Below, piece after piece: positions 22,866 through 34,577 of a stretch of 64,000 nucleotides of DNA. Position 1 is the stretch's first letter. Each line of letters opens with the position of its first letter. This DNA is from Nectonema munidae. Taxonomy: Eukaryota; Nematomorpha; Nectonematoida; Nectonematidae. Where the stretch lies: positions 186,001-250,000 of the forward strand of contig JAUIRK010000649.1 in assembly GCA_030549495.1 (NCBI GenBank), in the 5' to 3' direction. A program made the position numbers and the translations under genes. The notes under the pieces are model-generated. The model saw only the letters and a list, made by a program, of their open reading frames with translations. It was not told the DNA's origin and ran no database searches.

Positions 22866-24089
22866 GGTACTTATGGGTTATCTCCCCCCCCCCCCCCTAA
22901 AAAATTTTTTAAAAATTTTTATTTGAATTTAAATGATGAGTAAAAATAATAAATTACTTGTTTAATCAGGAGTCCAATACAAACTAATGTGCTTAAGTAT
23001 TGTTACAAAAGGATCTAAACCTTTATTTTTTATTTCCTCTCTCCACATGATTCACACATAGACGAATCGAATAGATTCTTATGTGTGCCATTGTGTTTTT
23101 TATTTATTGACTTTTTTTTATTGACTTCTCCAAAATCTTTCAATATTTTGAGTATGCGCTTCAGTATAGGGATCTACAAAGTTATGTGAATGGTTTACAA
23201 TTGAATGAATATATTCATTGTTAGAAAACATATTTCTGTATGCTCTCCAATCATCACTTATGATGTTAGTTCTAGGTAGCCTTATGCTATCCTTTATTAT
23301 TGGAGAGAGTGTTGTTGCTTTTCTGTCGGGAACAATAAACAGAAAACATTCTTTTGTCTCCCTGCAAATTCCTCCAAACACCCATTGTTCAGGAAATATA
23401 CGTCCAACATGATTTTTTCTTTTGGTGAACACGCTTTCATCTACTTCTACCGTCATATTGGGTCCTCCAATCAGTCTAGGATTAGCTAGAATATGTTGGG
23501 CACATATTTCTCTTAAATAGTTGTTCCAATCAATTACTGAGTTAGCCTTTATTTTTTCACAAAATTTTATGCTTGACATGTTGTGTGCCCAGCAGTATAT
23601 AAGCGAGAATTTTCAAAATAATTATTTGTCCTCACCCCCCTTTCTTCTCTACATGAACAAAATTTGCATTGCCATCTATTTTGTTTTCCAACACACAGTC
23701 TCATTAAATGACCCTTTCGACATTTTCTTTCTTAATGAAGAATTCCTTTCGATTAAAAAAACAAAATAGTGTAATTCTCATTTTTTCAAATTTCACTTAA
23801 TCGTAAAAAAATCATTATAATAAGGAAAACTAATAATCGTCTGCTTATAAAATTAGAAAATATTTCGACTAAAATATTATACTATTTTAGTTGGCAAAAT
23901 ATCGTCTGCTTACTCAAAAAATATTATATAGTGTAACTAATGAAAATCATACAGCAAAAAAAGTAATAATTTTTTTAATTTATTTTCATAAATTAAATAT
24001 ATATATTTAATTATATATTTAAAATTATTTTAAAATTATTAAGTTGGAAAAAAAAATTTTAGAATGGGGGGAGATGACCCATAAGTACC
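22866..24089 (-). mobile_element. Merlin (IS1016/ISXO2-type) DNA transposon
   Basis: A 1224-bp element with ends GGTACTTATGGGTTATCTCC and the inverse of GGTACTTATGGGTCATCTCC. Exact GATATTTT duplications flank it (22858-22865 and 24090-24097). Its length, 8-bp duplication and transposase all fit the Merlin superfamily. The transposase lies on the minus strand in the middle (23118-23765). Confidence 0.9.
23118..23765 (-). pseudogene. Merlin transposase (ISXO2-like DDE domain), frame-disrupted
   Basis: The main open piece (23579-23118, 153 codons) holds the catalytic core: D47 in TVEVDESVF, D109/D110 in ISDDWRAY and E147 in HTQNIERFW. It also has the family's QWVFGGICRETKECF stretch. Upstream in another frame lies the zinc-ribbon-like start WQCKFCSCREERG followed by NNYFENSRL, as in IS1595/ISXO2 proteins. 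A frameshift separates the two pieces, and a stop follows FWRSQ, slightly before the usual C-terminus. It is therefore probably inactive, although all three acidic residues remain. Confidence 0.85.
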
Positions 24090-24687
24090 GATATTTTTTA
24101 TAATGTTTGATTGTTAAATTTTGTAACATAATTAATTAAATCATTTTTTTAAGAAAATTTTTTATCGAAACAAAATATTTCAGTTGTTAAAGATGTACTT
24201 GTAATATTTATGACAGCTGTCAGAATTTTATTTGTAGACAGAAATAGTTTCTTGTTCTCGTATACTATAATTTTTATGATTTATTTTAGTTTAAATGGTT
24301 TTTTTATGATTTTATGTTCTTAGACTTAAATAATTTTATGAAAAGTCATTAAATTACCGTTTTTTGTATATTATGATTCCTTACAAAATTTTAAAAATAC
24401 AAGCGTTACCAAATCACCCTACAAGGGTTAGCTACTTTAACGTTGGCTTTTGCTGCTTATAAAAACTTGAAAATATCAAATAAAGTGCCGATAAACTATC
24501 TCATTTTTACGCCTCCTATTATTTTTAAATTATTCTGAGAACAGACAATTTTATTTTAAAATAGTGAAAATTGCATTATTTGTTTATTTTGTCTCCTTTC
24601 TCTCTTAAGTTAATTATGTAGCAAAATTTTCAATTTTGAGTAAAAGATAAGGTAAAGGTAGAAGTAGGTGTGTTTTAATTTTCATTA

Positions 24688-24880
24688 AAATTAATGAATG
24701 ATTTTTTTCATTCAATAAAATTTTCAATTTTTTTATTATTAATTGATATCTTTACCCCTTTTCTAAACATAATTTGGAGATGGTGCGCATCTATTTGAAG
24801 TGTGAAAGAAGGACCTATTTATAAGTCCTCATTCATCGTTGACGTTAAGCTTAATATGGCGGGGGTTAAAGTTTAGATTA
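24688..24880 (-). repeat. Dispersed repeat C, copy 2
   Basis: Reverse-oriented partner of 14571-14768, sharing GATGGTGCGCATCTAT and TTGATATCTTTACCCCTTTT. Its far end abuts the start of the satellite array. Confidence 0.7.
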
Positions 24881-24919
24881 ATTTAATTGATCAAAAATAT
24901 ATCTAATAAAATATACCTT

Positions 24920-26580
24920 CAAATTTTACATAAAATATATGTTTTTACAAAAAAATCGGTCATGCTATTTACATTTCTGGACTCATTTTTTAGATTTAGG
25001 ATTTGAAAATACCTATAAGTGTTAATCAAATTTGCGGTTTACTTCTAAAAATTGTCTCCAAAAAAATTTCTTCAAATTTTACATAAAATATATGTGTTAT
25101 AATAAATCGGCCATGCTGGTTTGATTTCTGGACTCATTTTCTACGTTTAGGATGTGAAAATACCTATAAGTGTTCATCTAATTTGCGGTTTACTTCTAAA
25201 AATGGTCTCCAAAAAATTCATTCAAATTTTACAATGAAATATATGTGTTATACTAAATCCGCCATGCTGGTTTCATTTCTGGACTTACGTTTAGGATGTG
25301 AAAATACCAATAAGTGTTAATCAAATTTGCGGTTTACTTTTAAAAATTGTCTCCAAAAACATTCATTCAAATTTTACAATGAAATATATGTTTTTATACC
25401 AAATCAATCATGCTGTTTTCATTTTTGAACTCATTTTTTACATTTAGAATGTTAAAATACCAATAAGTCTTAATCAAATTTGCTGTTTACTTCTAAAAAT
25501 TGTCTCGAAAAACATTCATTCAAATTTTACAATAAAATATATGTTTTTATACCAAATCAACCATGCTGTTTTCATTTCTGAACTCATTTTTCACATTTAG
25601 AGGTTTTAAAATATCTGTCAATGTCAATCAAATTTGCGGTTTCCTATCTCCAAAAATATTCTCTCAATTTTACATGAAATATATGTTTTTATACAAAATC
25701 AATCATGCTGTTTTCATTTCTGAACTCATTTTTTACATTTAAGATGTTAAAATACCTATAAGTGTTAATCAAATTTGCGGTTTACTTCTAAAAATTGTCT
25801 CCAAAAACGTTCATTCAAATTTTACAATTAAATATATGTTTTTATACCAAATCAACCATGCTAGTTTCATTTATGGACTCAATTTTTGAAGTTTGAATTT
25901 GAAAATACCTATAAGTATGTATCAATCAAATTTGCGTTTAGTTCTAAAATTTGTTTCCAAAAATATTGATTAAAATTTTACATGAAATATATGTTTTTAT
26001 AGCAAATAGATCATGATGATTTCATTTCTAAACACCGTTTTTGCATTTAGAGGTTTTACTGCTAGTGTCAATCAAATTTGCGATTTATGCCTGAAAACTA
26101 TATCCCAAAATATTCTCTCTAATTTTACATGAAATATATGTTTTTATACCAATTCGACCATGATCATTTTTATTTCTGAAATCATTTTAAGCATTTAGAG
26201 GTTTTAAATGTCTGAAAGTGTCAAACAAATGTTCGATTAACGTCTAATGTCTACAGAAATATTTTTGAAATTTAAATAAAATATCTGTTTTTATGCCAAA
26301 TGGAAGATGCTGGTTTCATTTTTGGACTCAGTTTTGGCATGTATGGTTTTAAAATATCTTATAGCTTCAATCAGATTTGCGGTTTACTTTCAGATATACT
26401 GTCTTCAAAAATATTTTCAAAAAAATAAAATATCTGTTTTATACCAAATCGACTATGCTTATTTTATTTCTTTACTGAATTTTGGATAATATGGTTAAAA
26501 AATTTCTCAAAGTGGCAATTGAATTAATGTATGTCTGAAAATCAGTTCTGTAAAAATTTTTCAAAAAATCGCTGCATATT
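24920..26580 (+). repeat. Satellite-like tandem array, about 11 units of about 150 bp
   Basis: Each unit contains CAAATTTTACA-AAATATATG, ATCATGCT-TTTCATTTCTG-ACTCATTTT, GAAAATACC-ATAAGTGT and TCAAATTTGCGGTTTAC. Unit starts fall near 24920, 25073, 25223, 25368, 25521, 25664, 25816, 25972, 26121, 26268 and 26419, so the period is 143-156 bp. The first seven units resemble one another closely, and the last three or four are progressively diverged. It is noncoding; open frames across it are shadows of the repeat. Confidence 0.9.
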
Positions 26581-27219
26581 AGGTATATAGTAAATATATA
26601 CCTTTTTTTGTATGTTTTGGCTTATAATACTTTCTACAATCATCTTGAATATGAAATATTTATTTTAAAAAAACAAAAGGTATTATAAAATCTTTTGAAA
26701 ATTTGTATGAGAGAAGGAACCAAGTTGAAAACTATTTGAAAAGAGAACATGTGATCAAAACAAATAATTAAAAAAAATATGTATCTTGACTAAATGGAAG
26801 ATCTACCATGTTCTAATGAAATAGGAAGTGGTTTAATTATATAAAATTAGGTGCTTCAAAAAAGATTTTGACTGAAAAAGAAGTTCCACTTTTACAAATG
26901 AAAAATTAAATCTATAACTTATCATCTAGAATTACAATTAACATTTAGCTAAGATGGGTAGGAAATCTGAAAATTTAGAATATGTCAGATTTATCAAAAA
27001 TAGCACAGATGCCAATATGTGAGAATTTAGACACTATCAAGATATTTTTAATTTAAATTGAATTTGTTCATTTTCATTTTTTTGCGTCAAAGAGATAATT
27101 TTTTAGATGAAGAAAATACTAAAAAAATACCTAAAGTTGGTTTAATAAATTAAGAAAATAATTACCAGAGAAATACTGCAAGTAGAAGTTATTTTTATGT
27201 TTATATATTTGACTTTGAT

Positions 27220-27790
27220 TTACAGGTTTAATCGATTTTATTGAAAGTTTTTATTGATTTCATAAAAAATGAACATCACCATTAAATTCTACATACTTGA
27301 AATGTATAAAAAAAACTTTTTATAAGAATTAAAATTTTAATTTTGACATGGGCTGTCATATTTAAATTATTTTGTCAGGTTTGAGTAATTTTTATAAAAA
27401 AAGGAATAAAACCAGTAAACACAGCCTACTTGAAAATGGGTATATGTGTGTAAAATGCCATACACGGTAAACTTCATCATCTCCCTATACTTTCAATTAA
27501 ACGTAATTCTCTAATTCAAAAAACCGTGACTGATCCTTTCTTTTTGGGATAAACCAATTTTTGACAGTTTTGATTAATTTTCATAAAAAAATGAATATCA
27601 TCACTGAATTACGCATGCTTAAAAATGGGTATATATGTGTAAAAAACTTTATATTATTACTTAGATAAAAAGTTTCTTTTTAAGATGAGCTGTCACATTT
27701 AGATCAATTTTTTGACAGGTTTAATTGATTTTGATAAAAAATGGACATCACCACTAAATTCAGCATAGTTGAAATATATATGTAACATTA
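27220..27790 (+). repeat. Second tandem array, about 4 diverged units
   Basis: Recurring words are GACAGGTTTAAT-GATTTT, ATAAAAAATG-ACATCACCA-TAAATTC and a following GCATA/TACTTGAAA-ATATATGTG. Unit anchors lie near 27225, 27379, 27562 and 27717, about 155 bp apart. It shares no clear words with the array at 24920. Confidence 0.65.
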
Positions 27791-27866
27791 AAAATATTTA
27801 TAAAAACTTATTAATATCTGAGAAAAATAAGGGGGGGGGGGGGAGGCACTTTACGCCCCCCAGCAC

Positions 27867-29335
27867 TTGAGCGGACAAATTTTGCCCAGCACTAATAGGG
27901 TTAAGCTCATCAAAAATGGTGGAAAATGTTTAAATGAGAAAATGCTGAAAATTATCAATGATATTTTCATTACAGGCGTCATACCTAGGGACTTTTCCAC
28001 AAGTGAGTTTATATCAATCGCTAAAAAACCTGGCAGAACTAAATGCGAAGAACATAGAACTATTGCAATAACGTCGCACGTTTCAAAGCTTTTATTTCAT
28101 ATCATACAAAGTAGAATATCAGCTGTATTGAATCCAACAGTGAATACGCTGCAGTAAGGATTTTTATTTAATTGTGGAACAATTAAAGCTATTACAGCAT
28201 TGAAATCTATCATAACGCATAGAATTAATCAGAAACAAAAAAATATATATATGTTTTGTGGATTTTTAAAAGACCTTCGATAAACTAAACTACCAAACGT
28301 TGTTCAAAACTTTAATGAAACGTGGAATATCTAGCAAATATCTAAGAATCATTGAAAATTTATATAAAAAGCAAGAAGGATATATGAAGGGTTACGAAGA
28401 TTTGCCAACCAAAATAAGAAGAGATGTTAGACAAGGACACGTGCTTTCCCCAACTACTTTTCAATACCTATTCAGATGAAGCGTTTAAAGATTTGAAAGA
28501 CGATGATGGAATACAAATTGGAAGTTTTAAAATTAATCAAATAATGTATGCAGACGATACCACCTTATTATCTGAAAGTGAAGAAGGATCGTATAATGTA
28601 TATATTACTTGAAAATATGCATGACTTGAGTAAACTCTACAACATTACAATCAATTTGAAGAAAACAAAATGTATGAAAGTAGACAAAAATGGAAACACA
28701 CACGTTTTAGTGAAATTAAAATAAGGAAAAATAGAATGTATACAAAATGTCAAATATCTCGGAATAAACTTAACAAGTGACGGAAGAGTTGAATGGCAAG
28801 ACAAGCGTTCTATAAATATGAAAAACTCCTTAAAAGTAGGCTCAGCTTGACCCTAAAACGAAAATTTTTGGAATCATACGTAAGGTCTATCATGAGATAT
28901 GGTAGTGAAACTTGGATATTGAAAGAGAGCAGTAGAAAAAAGATTGAAGCTTTTGAAATGTGGTGTTACAGAAGAATTTTCAGGATATCTTGGACAGCCT
29001 AAGGGACGAAACTTGAAGTACAGAAAAGAATGAAAATAATGAGCACATGTCTTTTGAAATGCATTGAAAAAAGAAAAATAGCATTTATCGGGCACATACT
29101 GAGAGGTAGTGGCGGAGAAGAGTTGAAAGAAATCACGAACACTTTTGGATCGACAAAAGGGAAGTGGAAAAAAAGAATAAATTGGTTTGATGAAGGAAGA
29201 CGAATGACAGAAGGAAATTACGAAGAAATGAAGAGACTTGCAAATGAAAAATAAAATATACAGAAAGAAATGTCAAGAATATATTGAAGAAAGGGTCTAT
29301 GTCAACCTTCGAAAACAAAGAGGCTAAATAAAAGA
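27867..29335 (+). mobile_element. Broken RTE-like LINE (RT and C-terminal region)
   Basis: Pieces in order are LNEKMLKIINDIFITGVIPR and HRTIAITSHVSKLLFHIIQ (27960-28120), then KTFDKLNYQTLFKTLMKRGI and RRDVRQGHVLSP (28265-28455). Next come catalytic IMYADDTTLL (28541-28570) and KYLGINLTSDGRVEWQD. The typical C-terminal block follows with YGSETWILK, AFEMWCYRRIFRISW (28790-29000) and IEKRKIAFIGHILRG (29050-29110). The tail AATAAAAGAAGAAGAAGATA at about 29325-29344 suits an RTE-like 3' end of short repeats. Several stops and frame breaks make it dead, and the endonuclease part is absent (5' truncation). Confidence 0.82.
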
Positions 29336-29344
29336 AGAAGAAGA

Positions 29345-31765
29345 TAAATGGAGCAAATTAAGACCTTTAATTGATGTCGAAAAATAAAAAATTCAAACAT
29401 TTAGATATCTACAAAAAGTAATTATCAATAGATGAGCAAATCATACAGTATTGCGGACAACATAATTGTAAAATGTACCATAAAGAAAAACGTATTAGAT
29501 TTGGTTTTCAATTTTAGATTCTTGCATCTTTTGATGGTTTTCCCATTTTGAACCTTATCAGGGTAAAAGTTTAAATAAAACACAAAGACTCTTTAGGAAC
29601 AAGAGTGGTAAAACAAAGGATAGAAGCTATTGAAAATTTTGTATAATACTCATGTTACGGTAAAAGTGTATTTATAGTTTTTTGTAATGCTTATATTGTT
29701 ATTTATCATTTTTCCTTAAAGTATCTCTTATACGACTGAGTGTAACTAATCGGTAAGCACATATGCGCATAGATGCAATCTAACTAAAAATACCTTTTTT
29801 TCTTATAATTTTACTAGCAAAAACTTTGCTTTTGTAATTATATGCTTATCCGATTAGTTTCAAAACATTTTATGAAAGTTGGAAGAATTTTTTTGAATTT
29901 CTTTCTTTTTCCCTCTATTTTTCTTTGCATCCATTTCATTCTACATTTGAATGGTAAAAAGTTTAGGAGTTTTAAGTTCGCAAAAATATTTCTTTTCAAG
30001 GTGGAACTTATTGAAAATTTTAGATTATATTTATTACCAACTATAACAGTAATTTCTGTTTATTCTTAAGATTATTTATTTTTCCTATAAATTCAATTAT
30101 GAGCTGTTTTTGAACTAACTTCTGTGAACACTTATTTTACTATTTAATTAATACTTACATAAGTTGATAGAATCTTTTTCTTTACTCTAAATACCTAAAG
30201 CTCATTCTCATATAATACTATTCTATTTTGCATTTTTTTTACTTTTAAATTTTCTACCATACTACATCTTTCTTTTATGTGTTATTCACCTATACCTCTA
30301 TACACACTATTTCTTATTACAATTATCTATAATCCTTAATTTTTTTACATCTTTTTTTTCTTTTTTATTTATTTTTTCCCATTTTTATTTCATTGCTACT
30401 TAATTTTTTTCTATAAATTAATCAATGAAACCTTTTCTTGATTTTTTTTCTAAATCTTTCCTCTTTTTCCAAATCTTCATGATGCTCACGATAATTAAGA
30501 TAATCTTCCTGTTATGTCGGAAACTTTAGAAACTATTAATTTTTTGTCCATATCTTTTTTTCACTACTATATGTCGTATGTAAAAATATTTTTAATGAAA
30601 TAAACTACTTAAGAATGTTCTCCATTTTTTTTCTTTCCATAATCCATACCCATAAGTAAGAAATTTTTTCCAAATTCTTATTTTATTTTCTAAACTCATT
30701 CTTTTTGTTTCATATTACAGTCAAATTTTGGAATCCTTTGTTTAGATATATTACCCATTTTCTTATATAAACATGTTTTTAAAATATAAAAAGTGTTATG
30801 TCTAATCATAAAATACAAGTTTGAAAGCAGTCATTGTAAGAATATTTTATAAAGAAAAACATATGTTTTGGAAGGAATAAATAATTTTTTTTTTAAATTT
30901 GAATCTTGATTTTAAAATATCTTTTATAATTTTTATCCCTCTTTTTAAACTTAATTTCATAAAAAAAATCATTAATGATCTATATCCACAAATAAATGCA
31001 TAGCTAAAAATGTACATTCAAAGTTAAGCTATAAAAATAATTTTCTTCCAAATATCCATTAATTTTTTTAATATAAGCAATTTCTTTTCTAGTGATATTT
31101 TTCAAGTAGAGAAAAGTTTGAACTTGGCGTGTTTTTAAAGCATGCTATATTTGAGTATATAAAAATACTACTATGAAGTGAGAATCATTTGAATTGCGTT
31201 ACAGTATATCTAAATTCTAAATATATTTTCAATAATCGTAGTTATTTTTGTTTGGCGTACCCATCTGAGTATGCGGTAGCATCCTCTAAAAGTTTATTTT
31301 CCCCTTGAATGATTGCCTTTTCTTATTTGCGAAGATATAAAGATTACAAGAATAATGATAAATGTAGATTTATTTATCAATTTTCTTCGTTCACATAAAA
31401 GAAAAATGACTTTTTAATTAAAGGTATGTATTTGTAATGGATTTTTTCTAAGTTATTTTTTCTCTCTATATATAGATAGGCGAGATCAATTTTAACGGTA
31501 CATTTTTAAAATTTGAAATGTTTTTTAAATAAAACAGTAATTAGAATATCGATTAATATAATGAGTTCTTTCTGACATCTCAAGCATATCCGAAGTTAAT
31601 TTCATAATATAGGAGCATAAAAGGAAAACAAGCTTTGTTCACAAGCAGTAGTTGCACCATGAACAGAGAGCGTGTGAGTATTGTTATCAATGACTTTCAA
31701 TTTTTCAAATGGATATGTTGGTTTGTAAAAATATAAACATTTATATTTCTGAAATTATTTATTTT
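29345..31765. other. AT-rich noncoding stretch
   Basis: I see no gene, RNA or complete element. T-rich runs dominate 30180-30450. Open frames here are low-complexity Phe/Leu/Lys strings. Confidence 0.4.
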
Positions 31766-31769
31766 TCGT

Positions 31770-32010
31770 ACTTGAAACCAATGTAATTCCGGTAAACCAA
31801 TTGATATGCTTACAAATCTACCTAAATTTAAAATTACTCTTCCATAAGAGTTTTGAAAACCCTGAAGTTTTTAAGTCCCTTTTTAGATACTGTAAATAAA
31901 AGTGAATTGCAATAATCAAGCTTGTTTACCACTAAAGAATTTATTAAAGATTTTAGGTTAGATTCATTTAAATATTTCTTCACAGTTCTAATTAACCATT
32001 TTTCAAAACT
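31770..32010 (-). mobile_element. CR1/L2-type LINE 3' fragment
   Basis: On the minus strand, 52 codons (about 32009-31850) read SFEKWLIRTVKKYL, then SLINSLVVNKLDYCNSLLFT. LDYCNSLL is a hallmark of the region after the RT domain in CR1/L2-type LINEs. The downstream AYQLVYRNYIGF in another frame may be the decayed VQNxAARL-HWLP region. It is a short 5'-truncated relic. Confidence 0.7.
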
Positions 32011-32170
32011 TTATTTATATAATAATCATAGTTGAGATTTTTTATTGTCAATGTTTGCATTACAATCTTTGTCTTTCATTTCGCGGTATTTATGTTAGTT
32101 TTTTTTTGAAAAAACGAAAAAATTCTATTCGTCAAACTAGGTCATCGGCCGATTAAACTATAATTAAACT

Positions 32171-32455
32171 AAAGAGTGTTGAATCCATGCATTCTAATAA
32201 AGATTTTGCTTTAAACATGTAAGACAAAGTTTATTTTGAAAAAATATACTAAACATAAAGATAACACTCTAAAATTAATAAATAATATGTAATATCACAA
32301 GGAAATATATTTATAACACAATAAAACAAAGAATTCTAAATAAAGTATAAATCTATGTATAAAATATATTTGATAAAGCTATCCTTACGATCTGCCCAGA
32401 TATGGAAGATTATTCTTCCCTTTGAAGTGATACCCACAACTAAAAAAATATTTTA
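32171..32455 (+). repeat. Near-identical direct repeat, copy 1
   Basis: A 285-bp block repeated at 33025-33311, about 99 percent identical. It begins AAAGAGTGTTGAATCCATGC and ends CACAACTAAAAAAATATTTT. It contains GATCTGCCCAGATATGGAAG, unusual for this AT-rich stretch. No coding. Confidence 0.88.
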
Positions 32456-33024
32456 TAAATTTTAACAGGATAATATATTTATTTATATCTTCTACTAAAA
32501 AATTTAAATAACAATCTCTCTATAATGTCACTGTAAAAATAGGAAATTGGTATCGGTCAAGTTAAAAAATAAACTTATTAGAAACACTTGAATAATAATC
32601 TTTTTAAAAATAGAAAACAATTAATGATCTTTAAAAAAAAATAAAACATAAAAAATAGATCCGTTTTGAAAATTTAAAATTTCACAGCTAAAATTTGGAT
32701 TGAATAGATTTGTTAGCAAATGATTGCAAAAACTAAAAAATACCAAAAATTAAAGATATTCAGAATAAGCAAATAGATATCAAAAAAATAATGAAACCTG
32801 TTAAAAGTAATTTTTATTTTTTTTTTAAGTTTTTATTTATCATTAAAAAAAGAAGGGGCTAGTTCGCCTTTTCCTCACAAACCCAAATAATAAAATAGAA
32901 ATGAAAAAGAAAAATAGATGCCATAATTTTTATTTTGTGTTTTATTTACAATTTCTTTACCTAAGAAAATTAACTAAGTTAAAAAATAATAATCTAAAGA
33001 AATTATTTATTTATTTATTAATCT

Positions 33025-33311
33025 AAAGAGTGTTGAATCCATGCATTCTAATAAAGATTTTGCTTTAAACATGTAAGACAGAAAGTTTATTTTGAAAAAA
33101 TATACTAAACATAAAGATAACACTCTAAAATTAATAAATAATATGTAATATCACAAGGAAATATATTTATAACACAATAAAACAAAGAATTCTAAATAAA
33201 GTATAAATCTATGTATAATATATATTTGATAAAGCTATCCTTACGATCTGCCCAGATATGGAAGATTATTCTTCCCTTTGAAGTGATACCCACAACTAAA
33301 AAAATATTTTA
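33025..33311 (+). repeat. Near-identical direct repeat, copy 2
   Basis: Partner of 32171-32455, with 569 bp between them. The high identity implies a recent duplication or terminal repeats of a small element. I see no primer site or target duplication that would prove the latter. Confidence 0.88.
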
Positions 33312-33385
33312 AGTATTATTTTAAATATTTTAAGTATTTTTAATTATTTTTTAATATAAATAAATTATATTAAAAATTTTTTTTT

Positions 33386-33455
33386 AAAATTTTCACTTTA
33401 GCAAAGTATTTATCGATCAATTAGTATGTTGGCATATTTATATTTTAATTTATTA
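33386..33455 (+). repeat. Exact 70-bp direct repeat, copy 1
   Basis: Identical to 34508-34577 and includes CACTTTAGCAAAGTATTTAT and TTAGTATGTTGGCATATTTA. The 1,052 bp between the copies includes a GC-richer patch (33560-33780), a hairpin at 33819-33860 (ATCGACCCCTA paired with TAGGGGTTGAT) and a 31-codon open frame at 34137. None of these is identifiable. Confidence 0.85.
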
Positions 33456-34507
33456 TATAATAATTGCCAAAATTTTCCTCTTTTAATTTGGTTTTATTAT
33501 TCTTTTTTAAATATAATTTAGAATGTTTGCCGTATAAACTAATAACAGTAGTAATAATTTATTTACAACAGGAATCGGCAAAATTTTTATCCTTCGGCCT
33601 CTTCAAAGAACATTTATCTTCACATCGACCGCGACACCACATAGAAATATTTGATAAAAACATTAATCAATGTCCAACAAAAAAATACAAACCAAAAATA
33701 TTTCATATATCCTATACTATACTATGCCCTAAGCTAAGTTTTAAAAGAAAAAGGAGATTTATTACTTCTATAAAGTAAATAGACAATCATAGCAAAATTT
33801 GGTAAGTTTGTCTATCTTATCGACCCCTAAAGCTCTGTTATCGACACCTAGGGGTTGATATTAACCAATTTACCGACCTCCCATTCAGAACAAAAACCTA
33901 TGTTTTTTATGTTTATAAATTAATTAACATAATTTAAGAGGGAAAATATATAAAAAAAATTTTTAGTCTAGTAACTGAATTATTGATTCATTAATTTGTT
34001 CTTAAATAGCCTCTAAAATATAATAACTGATAAATATTGTTAATTAAAAATATAAAAACAATATTTAAAGTTTATTTTTATTTTAATATTATTTTTATTT
34101 TAATTTTTGGAAATAATTACCTAAAAAATTTAAAATGTCCGATGAACGCATTTTGTTAAGAAGAGCTAAACTTAAGAGTAATAGGAGTGCACCTTATACT
34201 AAATACAAGGTAAAGAAATTTATGAAATAAAATAAAATATTTAAGTTATTTGACTTAAAATTTAAATTATTTCTTTTTGTTTTATAAATTTATTAAATAA
34301 ACGAATACTACATATATATATATTTCCAATTACTGTATAAATTATATTTTTAAATTAATCGATAAATTATATATTTAAATTAATGTATAAAATATATTTC
34401 TATTATACTTTTACTTTACTTCTATTTCACTCCTTTATTCTTTTATATTTCGTGTATTGTGGACTTCATTTTAAAATTGTAGTTTAATTATCAATTAGTC
34501 CTAATAA

Positions 34508-34577
34508 AAAATTTTCACTTTAGCAAAGTATTTATCGATCAATTAGTATGTTGGCATATTTATATTTTAATTTATTA
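34508..34577 (+). repeat. Exact 70-bp direct repeat, copy 2
   Basis: Second copy of 33386-33455, without visible mismatch. Confidence 0.85.

Noticed and set aside
24920-26580. CRISPR-like array
   Set aside because: Units are continuous 150-bp tandem repeats without distinct spacers, in a eukaryotic genome.
31640-31700. Short ATG context (ACCATGAACAGAGAGCG then GTGAGTATT) resembling a first exon with a donor
   Set aside because: Only five codons and no downstream partner exon could be found.
33464-33778. 104-codon open frame in the GC-richer patch
   Set aside because: Its first third is poly-Phe/Leu noise and the remainder matches nothing I recognise. An acceptor-like AG inside it is not enough to call an exon.
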